Assembly (NCBI GenBank): GCA_026702745.1
Contig: JAPPBT010000083.1
Coordinates: forward strand, 62,001-126,000
From: Gemmatimonadota bacterium
GTDB lineage: Bacteria; JAAXHH01
Length of the DNA: 64,000 nt
Direction of reading: 5' to 3'
This document shows, in pieces, positions 55,138 to 63,608 of the stretch (within the stretch, counting starts at the first letter, position 1; each line of letters starts with the position of its first letter). The notes beneath the pieces were generated by a model. It was not told the origin of the DNA, ran no database searches, and worked only from the letters and a program-made list of their open reading frames with translations. Both the position numbers and the translations under genes were made by a program.

Positions 55138-57078
55138 ATGCATACGTTAAAACCTGAAGACAATGCGCTCCTACTTCTGGCTAGACCCAGTTTAGACGAT
55201 GATCACGTTGATCTTATCGAAAGGTACATTGGAAGTACTTTTAACTGGGGTAACTTTTTGAAACAGGCAATGCACCAGAAAACGATTCCATTTTGTCGTT
55301 ATCATCTGTTGAATCCGAATTTTCCATTTAAGCAGGCAGTACCATTATCAATTAAACAGCAGTTGGTGATTGGGCATGAGTCCATAATACAAATTAACAC
55401 GCTGATGTTAAAAGAGTTACGGCGTATCTTGGAAGTAATGGATAAGAATAAAATCAATATACTCTCATTAAAAGGACCCGTACTTGGCCATCAGTTATAC
55501 CAGGACATTAGTTTAAAAACAGCGAGTGATATAGATTTACTGGCCCACCCGGAACAGGTGAATGAGACTATTGCTGCCCTGTATGATGCAGACTACTCTC
55601 AGTCTCTTTACGACTTAGTAAGAAAAGATCAGTTCCAACCTCCCCAAACCTACACATTTCACTGGCATTACAGAGACCCTAACAATCATCTCTTCCCCTT
55701 TACACGGACACCCGAAAGGTTCGGACCTGTACATGAGGTAGTCCCTCAATTGTTGTCAGAGTACGAATCTTACTTAATGTCCAATCCTCTCGCCAAAGAG
55801 TATGAACTAACTCATTCTCAAAGATCTCTTATATGGAATATGTGTCTGAGAAGACTCTATAAAACCCCTTACCTGACTGTTTTGGATCTACATTATCATA
55901 TCTGTTATCCCTCAGAACCTTTAGTCGTAGACTTGAAAGATTGGTTCGATACAGCGACTACATGCCAGGTTTCTGGGGACTGCGCGATTCCAGTTTTCAA
56001 TATCGTGAATCAGCTTATATACCTTTCAAGGCATCTGTTTTTTGAAGCAACGTTCTACAGACGTATACTCAAGAACGAGGAAGTTAAGTTAGACAAGTTT
56101 CAAGATGTGTTCCAGATAATCAAACTGCACGATTCTCCTGCCTTTCGTCGTGCATTAGTTAAAAGGGCTAATGAACTTAGAGCTATAGAACCTGTTTACT
56201 ATACCCTGTTTTATCTGGACAGATTATATGATTCTTCGTCGATTAACGATATATTGGGCAGGTTTGAGCGACCGCGTCGTAGTTTACCAGATGAGTTCTA
56301 CGGAGAGCACAATGGTACAACAACTTTCTTCTGGGATACACCTTTCCTAGATAGGCTTTTTAACAAAAATTCTGCAAAGGCAGCCACCGAAGTTGTTAAA
56401 AAGGCAACCTCCTCGGAACCAGGCATCCGTTGTTACAAAATACAATCGTCAATGCTCGATGATTTGGGTTTTCTTGACCCTGATGTTTCCGATCCGCAGA
56501 TACGAATACCAGAAAGTTTCAACAAATCGGGGCATAGATCGGAAACCCACCTTCAGGTTGGAGAAATTCCAAAATCAAATTCTGATCTTAGTGCAAAGTG
56601 CTGGATAGGATGGAACGAGTCTTACTTTTACTTGGCGGTGCATGTAATTGATGACTTTGTGATTCCTGGCCAGTCTTGCATGCGTGGGTTTCTGTACGAT
56701 CAAGATGCAGTACGTATCTACTTCCAAGGACAAAGTGGTATCCAATCTCTGTTCATAGTACTAAAGCCTGACCATCAGGACGGTGCAGTATGTTTAACCC
56801 AAGAGATAATACACGAAGTACTGTTTGCCTCCAAAGTCACAGAGAGTTCTAGAGTGTTAGCTAGCAAGTCGAGTAACGGATATCAATTTAGTGCTCGTAT
56901 TCCCTGGGCAGCTGTTGATTTAGATCCGAGAGTTGGAGATACCATCTATTTCGACATCGAATTGTATGACTGTGATAACCGACTTGATGGAGTTAAAACT
57001 GTCCTGGCTTGGTCTGGTCGTGAGCGGCGAAATGAATATGACACTTCGGTACTTGGCTCGATCATTCTTTCTGAATAG
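55138..57078 (+). CDS. Nucleotidyltransferase-family protein fused to a CBM9-like domain
   Basis: A 646-residue two-domain protein. The N-terminal part (about 1-390) matches the NTP_transf_5-type uncharacterised nucleotidyltransferase family, with ILSLKGPVLGHQLYQD and the metal-binding pair in ASDIDLLAHP (about residue 131). Members accompany lasso clusters, where one is reported to add sugars to phosphorylated peptide. The C-terminal part (about 420-646) has the pattern of a family 9 carbohydrate-binding or DOMON-like domain (CWIGWNESYFYLAVHVIDD; YQFSARIPWAAVDLDP). AT-rich like the lasso operon, but separated from it by the FtsX permease. Possible promoter TTGTAC/TATAGG about 55 bases upstream. 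Confidence 0.8.
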   Translation: MHTLKPEDNALLLLARPSLDDDHVDLIERYIGSTFNWGNFLKQAMHQKTIPFCRYHLLNPNFPFKQAVPLSIKQQLVIGHESIIQINTLMLKELRRILEVMDKNKINILSLKGPVLGHQLYQDISLKTASDIDLLAHPEQVNETIAALYDADYSQSLYDLVRKDQFQPPQTYTFHWHYRDPNNHLFPFTRTPERFGPVHEVVPQLLSEYESYLMSNPLAKEYELTHSQRSLIWNMCLRRLYKTPYLTVLDLHYHICYPSEPLVVDLKDWFDTATTCQVSGDCAIPVFNIVNQLIYLSRHLFFEATFYRRILKNEEVKLDKFQDVFQIIKLHDSPAFRRALVKRANELRAIEPVYYTLFYLDRLYDSSSINDILGRFERPRRSLPDEFYGEHNGTTTFFWDTPFLDRLFNKNSAKAATEVVKKATSSEPGIRCYKIQSSMLDDLGFLDPDVSDPQIRIPESFNKSGHRSETHLQVGEIPKSNSDLSAKCWIGWNESYFYLAVHVIDDFVIPGQSCMRGFLYDQDAVRIYFQGQSGIQSLFIVLKPDHQDGAVCLTQEIIHEVLFASKVTESSRVLASKSSNGYQFSARIPWAAVDLDPRVGDTIYFDIELYDCDNRLDGVKTVLAWSGRERRNEYDTSVLGSIILSE

Positions 57079-57361
57079 TATTATATGGTATTGGCTTTAT
57101 GTATTGGGTATCTCCGGCGAGATCGCTATGTGTCGTGCGATACGGCTCGGATGGTAGAACAGCTAGTGCCTTGAGGTCCTCAAGGATCTAAGGTAGGGCA
57201 AGACGGGTCATCGTGCCGATGTAAAACAACTTCGGTGATAGGGAAGGGCTGGTGTTGCTGTAGAAGGCACGAACTTTACTATGATCAATGCCGGGACGCG
57301 GCAAAGAATTTGGAAATACATCGAGCCCGTCCGGTGAATCAGCATAAGACGGGAGCCCAAC

Positions 57362-58036
57362 ATGATTCAGACGCAAAACTTAAAAAAACTCTACACAACC
57401 GAAGAGGTGGAGACCACCGCGCTCAACGACGTGACCATGACCGTGGACGAAGGCGAGTTCGTGGCGGTCATGGGACCCTCTGGCTGCGGCAAGTCCACCC
57501 TCCTCAACATCCTCGGCCTCCTCGACAACCCCACGGGTGGAGAATACCACTTCGTCGGCGAGGAAGTGTCCTCTCACTCCGAGCGACAGCGCGCCAACCT
57601 GCGCAAGGCCAACATCGGTTTCGTCTTCCAGAGCTTCAACCTGATCGACGAACTCACAGTCTACGAGAACATCGAGCTGCCGCTGATCTACCTGGGCACG
57701 TCCAAGGCGGAGCGCAAGCAGCGGGTGGAAGCGGCCATGGAGCACATGCAGATCCCGCACCGGCGGAACCACTTCCCGCAGCAGCTCTCGGGAGGCCAGC
57801 AACAGCGTGTGGCCGTGGCGCGGGCGGTCATCGGCAACCCCAAGCTGATCCTAGCGGACGAGCCGACCGGAAACCTGGACTCGGCCAACGGCGCCGAGGT
57901 GATGGAACTGCTGACCGGCCTGAACGAAGCGGGGACGACCATCATCATGGTGACCCACGACCAAGCGCTGGCCGACCACGCCCACCGGACCATCCGGCTC
58001 TTCGACGGACGCATCCTGCAGGAAGCCGCGGCGTAG
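57362..58036 (+). CDS. ABC transporter ATP-binding protein (LolD/MacB type)
   Basis: A 224-residue ATPase with Walker A GPSGCGKST (about residue 38), the MacB-group Q-loop FVFQSFNLIDELTVYENIEL, signature LSGGQQQRVAVARA (about 140) and Walker B LILADEPTGNLD. It is GC-rich again, so the island's right border lies between 57078 and this gene. It most likely energises an FtsX permease such as the one at 52533; normally these genes are adjacent. A GGGAG site precedes the ATG. Confidence 0.92.
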   Translation: MIQTQNLKKLYTTEEVETTALNDVTMTVDEGEFVAVMGPSGCGKSTLLNILGLLDNPTGGEYHFVGEEVSSHSERQRANLRKANIGFVFQSFNLIDELTVYENIELPLIYLGTSKAERKQRVEAAMEHMQIPHRRNHFPQQLSGGQQQRVAVARAVIGNPKLILADEPTGNLDSANGAEVMELLTGLNEAGTTIIMVTHDQALADHAHRTIRLFDGRILQEAAA

Positions 58037-58349
58037 ACTGCGAATAGAATCAGCCTTGATTGGCCTCTAAAACCAATTTGTTAAACAGCGCACTAAATGG
58101 ACTGGGAACCTTATACTTGAGAAATATCTGCCATCAGAATGTGGCAAACGGAGGGAGTGAGATACGTACATAAGAACAAATGTCCTGCCTTGCCACTTCT
58201 GGGTTTGATTCAGGGGTTCCCGACCTGAGCAACCCGTATGCCGCTAACGATCTTTACGCCCGCCTAGCCTGCCAACTGTTTATCGACTCTGTGTAATCTA
58301 TCCGCCTTGCTTTTCAGCGCAATCAGTCAATCCGTACGGAGTAGATTTG
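58037..58349. other. Intergenic region before the IS1595 relic
   Basis: About 310 bases with no gene, RNA or clear hairpin recognised. It is somewhat AT-rich and may include lost ends of the adjacent transposase relic. Confidence 0.4.
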
Positions 58350-58546
58350 AGTGATCAACATAGCAAGAAGAGGTCGATGAACAATGAGAAGATAGACAGG
58401 GAGCAACTTACAATTTGGCAATTTTTCGAGATGTTTCCAGAGGATGCACCGGCAGAGAAAAGGTTCATCAAAACGCGATGGCCGGTTGGAATACGTTGTC
58501 CACACTGTGAAAGCGACGGTATACTCGGTATTCGAAAAAAAGTGTG
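58350..58546 (+). pseudogene. IS1595-family transposase N-terminal relic
   Basis: The plus strand encodes LTIWQFFEMFPEDAPAEKRF and then IKTRWPVGIRCPHCESDGI, the typical N-terminal helix and first zinc-knuckle CPxC of IS1595/ISSpo3-type transposases. The frame ends at once after the first knuckle (GIRKKV, TGA at 58544). The second knuckle and the DDE-like catalytic domain are absent, so the element is dead. Confidence 0.75.
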
Positions 58547-58661
58547 ACGGACCACACATCAGCATGAAGGCGCTATCGAGACATGTGAAATTTAGAAGGG
58601 CGTGTCATACACGCTGACACTGTCGAACGCATCCCGGTCAAGGTTGCGGTACGGCGGTACC

Positions 58662-59699
58662 CTAATGCATCTCAATGGAAAGCACGTAGCTCAGAATCGT
58701 CACAAAGAGCCACGCGGAGACCAGCACGACCCCCAGGGGACGTTTCAAAAATCCGACAGACAGGTGGATACCGAATCGGAAAACGATGAGTACGAACAGC
58801 ATCGCGGGGAACAGAAACTGGAAGAACTGTCCATCTGCCTGCAGACCGCCTGGCGTTACGGAAGCGGAGACCCCCGCAACGAAAAGCACGTTCAGGATAT
58901 CCGCACCGATGACATTTCCGACGACCAGCTCACCGTGATTGCGTCGCACCGCCGCGATGGCCGTCACCAGTTCCGGGACCGACGTGCCGAAGGCGACAAG
59001 GGTCGCCGAGATGATGTGTTTCGGTACGCCGATGCGTTCTGCCATGATACTCACGGCCGGGATCAGGATCTGCGCGGAGATTACGATGATCGCGATCGCT
59101 CCGATGAGTTTGAGGAGCGTTCCGAATGTGCCTGTTCCCGCTTTAAATGTTTCTACGGTGTTTTCTGCATCTGGCGGTGTCGAGCCCGCCCATCGGATGG
59201 ACTGCCAGATATACAACGCGAGTAGCACAACGAAGACGACACCGGCCAGTTGAGGCAGGACGCCGCCAGCGCTGAAAGCGCTCGCCGGAGAGGACCACGG
59301 CAGACAAACAGCTACCAGGAGAATCCCGGCCCCCAGCTGCACGTTGCATAACCGCGAAGCCAGCATACGGTCGAATGGGAGCGGGGCAATCAGGGCCGCC
59401 AATCCGAGTATCAGGCCGGTATCGCAGATAATCGATCCGACCGCGTTGCCGAGCGCAAGTCCCGGCTCCCCCTGTTGCGCCGAGAGTACAGAGACCGCGG
59501 CCTCGGGGGTCGTCGTGCCGATGCTGACGATCGTTGCACCGATAACCGCTTTGCTCAAGCCCCATTGGCTCGATAGAATGACCGCTTCATGAACCAGCCA
59601 GTCCGCGCCTTTGCCGAGTGTACCGAGCATTACGGCAATGACCAGCAGAAGCCCTAAACTCGGCAATCCGACCAGAAGATGTTCAATCCATTGTTCCAT
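58662..59699 (-). CDS. Calcium/sodium antiporter (CaCA family, YrbG-like)
   Basis: A 345-residue integral membrane protein with about ten helices and two alpha repeats: repeat 1 GATIVSIGTTTPEAAVSVLS (about residue 54) and repeat 2 SATLVAFGTSVPELVTAIAA (about 230). Each carries the acidic residue (Glu) that binds the cation. A long acidic-poor cytoplasmic loop joins the halves. It should exchange Ca2+ for Na+ or H+ at the inner membrane. It is transcribed away from smpB, with tRNA-Leu just upstream on the same strand. Confidence 0.9.
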   Translation of the reverse strand: MEQWIEHLLVGLPSLGLLLVIAVMLGTLGKGADWLVHEAVILSSQWGLSKAVIGATIVSIGTTTPEAAVSVLSAQQGEPGLALGNAVGSIICDTGLILGLAALIAPLPFDRMLASRLCNVQLGAGILLVAVCLPWSSPASAFSAGGVLPQLAGVVFVVLLALYIWQSIRWAGSTPPDAENTVETFKAGTGTFGTLLKLIGAIAIIVISAQILIPAVSIMAERIGVPKHIISATLVAFGTSVPELVTAIAAVRRNHGELVVGNVIGADILNVLFVAGVSASVTPGGLQADGQFFQFLFPAMLFVLIVFRFGIHLSVGFLKRPLGVVLVSAWLFVTILSYVLSIEMH

Positions 59700-59742
59700 G
59701 AAGACTCAGGAAACCAGGTAGTGTACCTAAAGTCGTATCCCA

Positions 59743-59772
59743 ACAAAAAACCCACATGAATCATGCGGGTCC
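59743..59772 (-). terminator. Rho-independent terminator downstream of tRNA-Leu
   Basis: On the minus strand, ACCCGCATGA and TTCATGTGGGT form a stem with one G-T pair and a tiny loop, followed by a run of six T. It lies 12 bases past the tRNA 3' end and should end its transcript before the antiporter gene. Confidence 0.85.
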
Positions 59773-59783
59773 ACCGACCAGAA

Positions 59784-59867
59784 TGCCGAAGGAGAGATTC
59801 GAACTCTCACGGGCGAAAGCCCACTGCGCCCTGAACACAGCGTGTCTACCAGTTCCACCACTTCGGC
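59784..59867 (-). tRNA. tRNA-Leu (anticodon CAG)
   Basis: An 84-base tRNA on the minus strand. The acceptor arms GCCGAAG and CTTCGGC pair, with discriminator A. The anticodon stem CTGTG/CGCAG encloses loop TTCAGGG with anticodon CAG. The long variable arm (GGGC...GCCC) is typical of Leu, and the T loop is GTTCGAATC. CCA is not encoded. A terminator follows. Confidence 0.95.
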
Positions 59868-59978
59868 ATCACATACCATTTGTCATAAAACCGCACACAT
59901 AATATATTCCGGTAGCCGCCGATTGTCAAGCAGGGCGGGCAGTGAAAGCCGGATAATCTATGCCGATTCGAGGCAGAT

Positions 59979-60476
59979 ATGGCCAGCGCATCAGATCGTC
60001 ACATCGCCGAGTCCAACGGGGCCGATGACATCAAGATCATCGTAACCAATCGGAAGGCGCGTCACGACTACCATTTCCTGGAGACCTGGGAGGCGGGGAT
60101 CGTCCTGACCGGCACGGAAGTGAAGTCGCTGCGGGCGGGAAAGATCAACCTGACCGACAGCTACGCCGCGGTCGATAACGGCGAGATCTACCTGTACAAC
60201 GTACACGTCTCGCGTTATGAGCAGGGTAGCACCTACAACCACGAACCGAACCGCCGGCGCAAGCTGCTCCTGCATCGTTCGGAAATCCGCAAGCTGATCG
60301 GCCGGGTCGTGGAGAAAGGGCTCACCCTGATCCCCACTAGAGTCTATTTCAAACGGGGACGCGCCAAGGTGGAGATCGCCCTGGCCAAAGGGAAGAGAGA
60401 CTACGATCGGAGACGGACCATCATGGAACGGGACGCCCAGCGGGACATGGAACGTACGTTGAAGGGGCGTCCATGA
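59979..60476 (+). CDS. smpB: SsrA-binding protein SmpB
   Basis: A 165-residue tmRNA partner for trans-translation rescue of stalled ribosomes. Typical blocks are NRKARHDYHFLETWEAGIVL, GTEVKSLRAGKINLTDSYA (about residue 45) and the basic C-terminal tail GKRDYDRRRTIMERDAQRD that follows the mRNA channel. The ATG at 59979 gives the usual length. It overlaps the next gene by four bases (ATGA). The tmRNA gene itself is not in this window. Confidence 0.96.
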   Translation: MASASDRHIAESNGADDIKIIVTNRKARHDYHFLETWEAGIVLTGTEVKSLRAGKINLTDSYAAVDNGEIYLYNVHVSRYEQGSTYNHEPNRRRKLLLHRSEIRKLIGRVVEKGLTLIPTRVYFKRGRAKVEIALAKGKRDYDRRRTIMERDAQRDMERTLKGRP

Positions 60477-61030
60477 AGGAGCGAACGCGGAAGACACCAG
60501 GCAGACTGCTCTCCATCATCGGTCTGGCCTGGGGCTTTTCCTTCATCTGTGCGGTCCTGCTTTACGCCATCGTCCGGCTGTTCTCAGTCTCGGTCGACGC
60601 GTACAGCAATTTCCCGTTCTACTGGTACCACTGGGTGGCGTTGGCCGCCGTGGTGGTGTTCATGGCCCATTCGGAGGGGTACCAGGGTTTTCAACGAAAC
60701 TTTTCTCCGCGTGTCGTCGCCCGGGCCTGGTACCTCTATCATCATCCGCGTCCCGTGCTGATTGGGCTGGCGCCGCTGTTCCTCGCCGGCTACATACATA
60801 TCAACCCGGGCCGCCGGAAAAATATCCTGGCGCTGACCATCGGGATCGTGATCCTGATCTTCCTGATCCGGTACCTGCCCCAGCCCTGGCGCGGCATCGT
60901 CGACGCGGGCGTGGTCGTCGGACTCACCTGGGGGCTGGTCTCCATGGCTGTCTACGGCATCCGGATGCTGGGATCGCGCCCCTTCGCCTACTCTCCCGAA
61001 ATCCCAGGGGAAAGCGAGGTGATACAATGA
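60473..61030 (+). CDS. Multi-pass membrane protein, function unknown
   Basis: A 185-residue protein with about five membrane helices (for example IIGLAWGFSFICAVLLYAIV, FYWYHWVALAAVVVFMAH and ILALTIGIVILIFLI). It is linked by four-base overlaps to smpB upstream and the lipoprotein gene downstream, so the three are translated together. I do not recognise a named family; neither a catalytic motif nor a transporter signature is visible. Confidence 0.75.
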   Translation: MKERTRKTPGRLLSIIGLAWGFSFICAVLLYAIVRLFSVSVDAYSNFPFYWYHWVALAAVVVFMAHSEGYQGFQRNFSPRVVARAWYLYHHPRPVLIGLAPLFLAGYIHINPGRRKNILALTIGIVILIFLIRYLPQPWRGIVDAGVVVGLTWGLVSMAVYGIRMLGSRPFAYSPEIPGESEVIQ

Positions 61031-61974
61031 AACGGAACCTGTTGAGACTGCTGGTTGGCGTGATGGCCGCGCTGTGCGTATACATCGGGCTGACCGGTGG
61101 ATGCGGACTTGTCGGGGACGGCACGGACGCCGACCGGGACGCGCCCGTCACGTTCGGCGACTACTGGTACCAGGGCAAGGCGGAGATTACGAGCTATACG
61201 CTCAAGCAGGCCCGGTACGGCGAACTCCACGACGGCGACGCGGTGCTCATATTCGTAACGGAGGATTTCTCGGCGCAGAAGCAGGTCAAGCTGGACCGGC
61301 CCGAGGAGGCCGGGGACGACGCCGTCAAGGTCCTCAAGCTGAACGCCCTGCGCGAGTTCAATACGGGGGTGTATCCCTACACGGTCATGACGTCGGCTTT
61401 CACCCCGGTGTACCGGGACCTCCATCCGAAGACGCTGAAGATCACGACGTCCGTGCAGGAATGGTGCGGCCACGCCTTCGTCCAGCTGAACCTGCAGGAC
61501 GACCGGTACCGCGTGCGCCAGTACTCCTATTTCGAAAGCGAAGGCGACCGGGTCGCCGAACTCGAAAACGCCATCCCCGAGGACGAGATCTGGACGACCA
61601 TCCGCCTGAATCCGGACGCCCTTCCTTCCGGAGAGGTGTCCATGATCCCGGGTACCCTGTACCAGCGATTCGACCATACGGCCTGGCGGACCGTCAACGC
61701 CACCGCCATCCTGATGCCCGACGCCCGGGAGCCCGAGATCATGGTCTACAACCTGGTCTATTACCCGGAACTCAACCGGACCCTGACCATACGGTTCAAG
61801 CGGGACTTCCCCCACGAGATCGAATCCTGGGAGGAGGTCGAGATCGCGGCGGACGGAACGACGAAGGAACTCGTCACGACGGCGGTGCGCAATAAGCGGA
61901 TCATGCTGGACTACTGGACGAAGAACAGCGTAATGGACGTGGGACTGCGCGCGGAGCTTGGACTGGATGAATGA
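61027..61974 (+). CDS. Putative lipoprotein of unknown function
   Basis: A 315-residue protein with an N-terminal hydrophobic signal (LLRLLVGVMAALCVYIGLTG) ending in a lipobox-like TGGC at about residues 23-26. It is then a soluble domain with DYWYQGKAEITSYTLKQARY, LNALREFNTGVYPYTVMTSA and TSVQEWCGHAFVQLNL. The same arrangement is known in uncharacterised bacterial lipoproteins. It overlaps the membrane protein gene by four bases and the cupin gene downstream by eight. Confidence 0.75.
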   Translation: MKRNLLRLLVGVMAALCVYIGLTGGCGLVGDGTDADRDAPVTFGDYWYQGKAEITSYTLKQARYGELHDGDAVLIFVTEDFSAQKQVKLDRPEEAGDDAVKVLKLNALREFNTGVYPYTVMTSAFTPVYRDLHPKTLKITTSVQEWCGHAFVQLNLQDDRYRVRQYSYFESEGDRVAELENAIPEDEIWTTIRLNPDALPSGEVSMIPGTLYQRFDHTAWRTVNATAILMPDAREPEIMVYNLVYYPELNRTLTIRFKRDFPHEIESWEEVEIAADGTTKELVTTAVRNKRIMLDYWTKNSVMDVGLRAELGLDE

Positions 61975-62443
61975 CGATTCGAAATGGCGTGATGACGGGG
62001 TGATGGTCATCCCCGGCGACCGCCTTGATTCGAACACGCCACAGACACCGGGCATGTCACGGGCGGCGGCGATAAACCACGCCCGGACCGGGGCGAGCAA
62101 GATCTGGGCGGGCACGGTGACGATCCACCCGAACGCGAAAACCGGCGCGCACCATCACGGCGAACTGGAAAGCGTGATCTACGTGGTGAAGGGAAGGGCA
62201 AGGATGCGCTGGGGCGAGCGCCTGGAATTCGTGGCGGAAGCGGGACCGGGCGACTTCATCTACGTGCCGCCCTTCGTGCCCCACCAGGAGATCAACGCCC
62301 GGACCGACGAACCCCTGGAATGCGTGCTGTGCAGAAGCGGCATGGACCCGGTCGTGGTCAACCTGGACATCGAACCGGTGGAGAAGCCGGAGAACGTGTA
62401 CTGGGTCGATTCGATCCACCCGGAGCCTGACCCCGAAAGCTGA
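61967..62443 (+). CDS. Cupin-domain protein
   Basis: A 158-residue single-domain cupin. Motif 1 is GAHHHGELESVIYVVKGRARMRWG, shown here by its metal ligands HHHxxxxE (about residues 63-70), and motif 2 is PGDFIYVPPFVPHQEIN with the His near residue 106. Function is not predictable: cupins include isomerases, dioxygenases and sugar-binding regulators. The ATG at 61967 overlaps the lipoprotein stop; the frame opens nine bases earlier at a TTG. Confidence 0.82.
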   Translation: MNDDSKWRDDGVMVIPGDRLDSNTPQTPGMSRAAAINHARTGASKIWAGTVTIHPNAKTGAHHHGELESVIYVVKGRARMRWGERLEFVAEAGPGDFIYVPPFVPHQEINARTDEPLECVLCRSGMDPVVVNLDIEPVEKPENVYWVDSIHPEPDPES

Positions 62444-62513
62444 CGGACTCCGCTTTCATGCTGGCCGGCCACCGCAAAAACGTTCCTGGCTGCCGCCGCT
62501 AACTATTAAGGCG

Positions 62514-63485
62514 CTACCCTCCCTCCCGGTAGACCGCCTCTCTCAACCCCCTGATATAACCGACTGCGTAGAGCCGGCAAAGGGCCGAGTACCCCGGGTG
62601 GTCGTTGTCTTCGCCGGAGAGGGTCGGCACGTGGTCCGGGCGCAGCACGCCTTCAAACCCGATATCGCGGTACGCGCGCAGGCATTCCATCATGTCCGTC
62701 GGACCGTCGTCGTGAAAGGTCTCCACGTAGTTCTCCACGTCCCCCCGCACATCCCGGAAATGGACGAAGAAGATCTTGCGCTGCGCGCCGAAGTGGCGGA
62801 TGGCCGCGGGCTGGTCGTTGGTCATGAGGGCGAAGTTTCCCTGGCAGAAGGTGACCCCGTTCATGGGACTCGGCACCAGGTCCAGGAGCTTCTGGTAATT
62901 GTCCAGAGACCTCATGATGCGTCCGATTCCCCGTAGCGGCGAGAGGGGGGGATCATCGGGGTGCATGGCCATCTCCACGCCGTACTGTTCCGCGACGGGC
63001 GTCACCCGCTCGAGGAAGTCGTGCAGCGTCTCCCAGAGCTGGTTTTCGGAGACCTCGCCCGCCTCGGTCAACGGCGCGTTTTTCATCATGGCGTGGTCGT
63101 AGCCGGTGACGACGGCGCCGCCCCGGGACGGGACCGTGGAAGACGTGCGAGTCCAGTTCAGGATGGCCATCCAGTTGTAGCACCAGGTCTTGATGCCGAC
63201 GCGGCCCATGCTCTCGATGAAGGTGCAGACGTTGTCCAGCTCCTCCTCCCGGCCTTCCACCCCCAGCTTGATGCGGTGCATGGGCGGTGCGCTTTCGATG
63301 ACGGCCACGTCGAAGCCGGCGTCGTTGAAGTTGTTCTTCATCCGCAGCAAGGGCATGTACTCCCAGCCCTTCTCATTGCCCACCGCCGGCGGCATGCTGG
63401 TGACCACGTGATCCACACCGATCTGTTTTACCTGGTCCCAGAGCGTGTTGCGGCCCGTGCTGAGAATCTCCGCGATCTTGATCAT
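62514..63485 (-). CDS. uxuA: Mannonate dehydratase
   Basis: A 323-residue TIM-barrel enzyme converting D-mannonate to 2-keto-3-deoxygluconate in hexuronate breakdown. Family marks are EMAMHPDDPPLSPLRGIGRI (about residue 172, with the metal-binding His and Asp), GVTFCQGNFAL (about 216), FVHFRDVRG (about 245) and VLRPDHVPTLSGE (about 290). Length fits the shorter UxuA form (about 320-395). It lies 3' of an enolase-superfamily gene on the same strand, which may be a sugar-acid dehydratase of the same pathway. Confidence 0.92.
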   Translation of the reverse strand: MIKIAEILSTGRNTLWDQVKQIGVDHVVTSMPPAVGNEKGWEYMPLLRMKNNFNDAGFDVAVIESAPPMHRIKLGVEGREEELDNVCTFIESMGRVGIKTWCYNWMAILNWTRTSSTVPSRGGAVVTGYDHAMMKNAPLTEAGEVSENQLWETLHDFLERVTPVAEQYGVEMAMHPDDPPLSPLRGIGRIMRSLDNYQKLLDLVPSPMNGVTFCQGNFALMTNDQPAAIRHFGAQRKIFFVHFRDVRGDVENYVETFHDDGPTDMMECLRAYRDIGFEGVLRPDHVPTLSGEDNDHPGYSALCRLYAVGYIRGLREAVYREGG

Positions 63486-63509
63486 GAATTGCCGTCTCCT
63501 GTAGTTACA

Positions 63510-63608
63510 CCCCGGCTGCGCACCGGATGTTCGATATCAGATCTCGCCCCGGCTGCGCACCGGATGTTCGGTATCAGATCTCGCCCCGACTGCGCACCGG
63601 ATGTTCGA
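63510..63608. repeat. 37-bp tandem repeat at the end of the enolase-superfamily gene
   Basis: Two full units of 37 bases and most of a third (starting at 63510, 63547 and 63584). The unit closest to the gene encodes its last residues (EHPVRSRGEI and stop); the other two lie in the spacer before uxuA and repeat that coding end plus stop. Units differ by only a few bases, so the expansion is recent. Confidence 0.92.

Noticed and set aside
59784-59867. tRNA-Leu as the integration site of the RiPP island
   Set aside because: No duplicated tRNA 3' end was found near the left border and no integrase gene is present; the tRNA is separated from the island by host-like genes.
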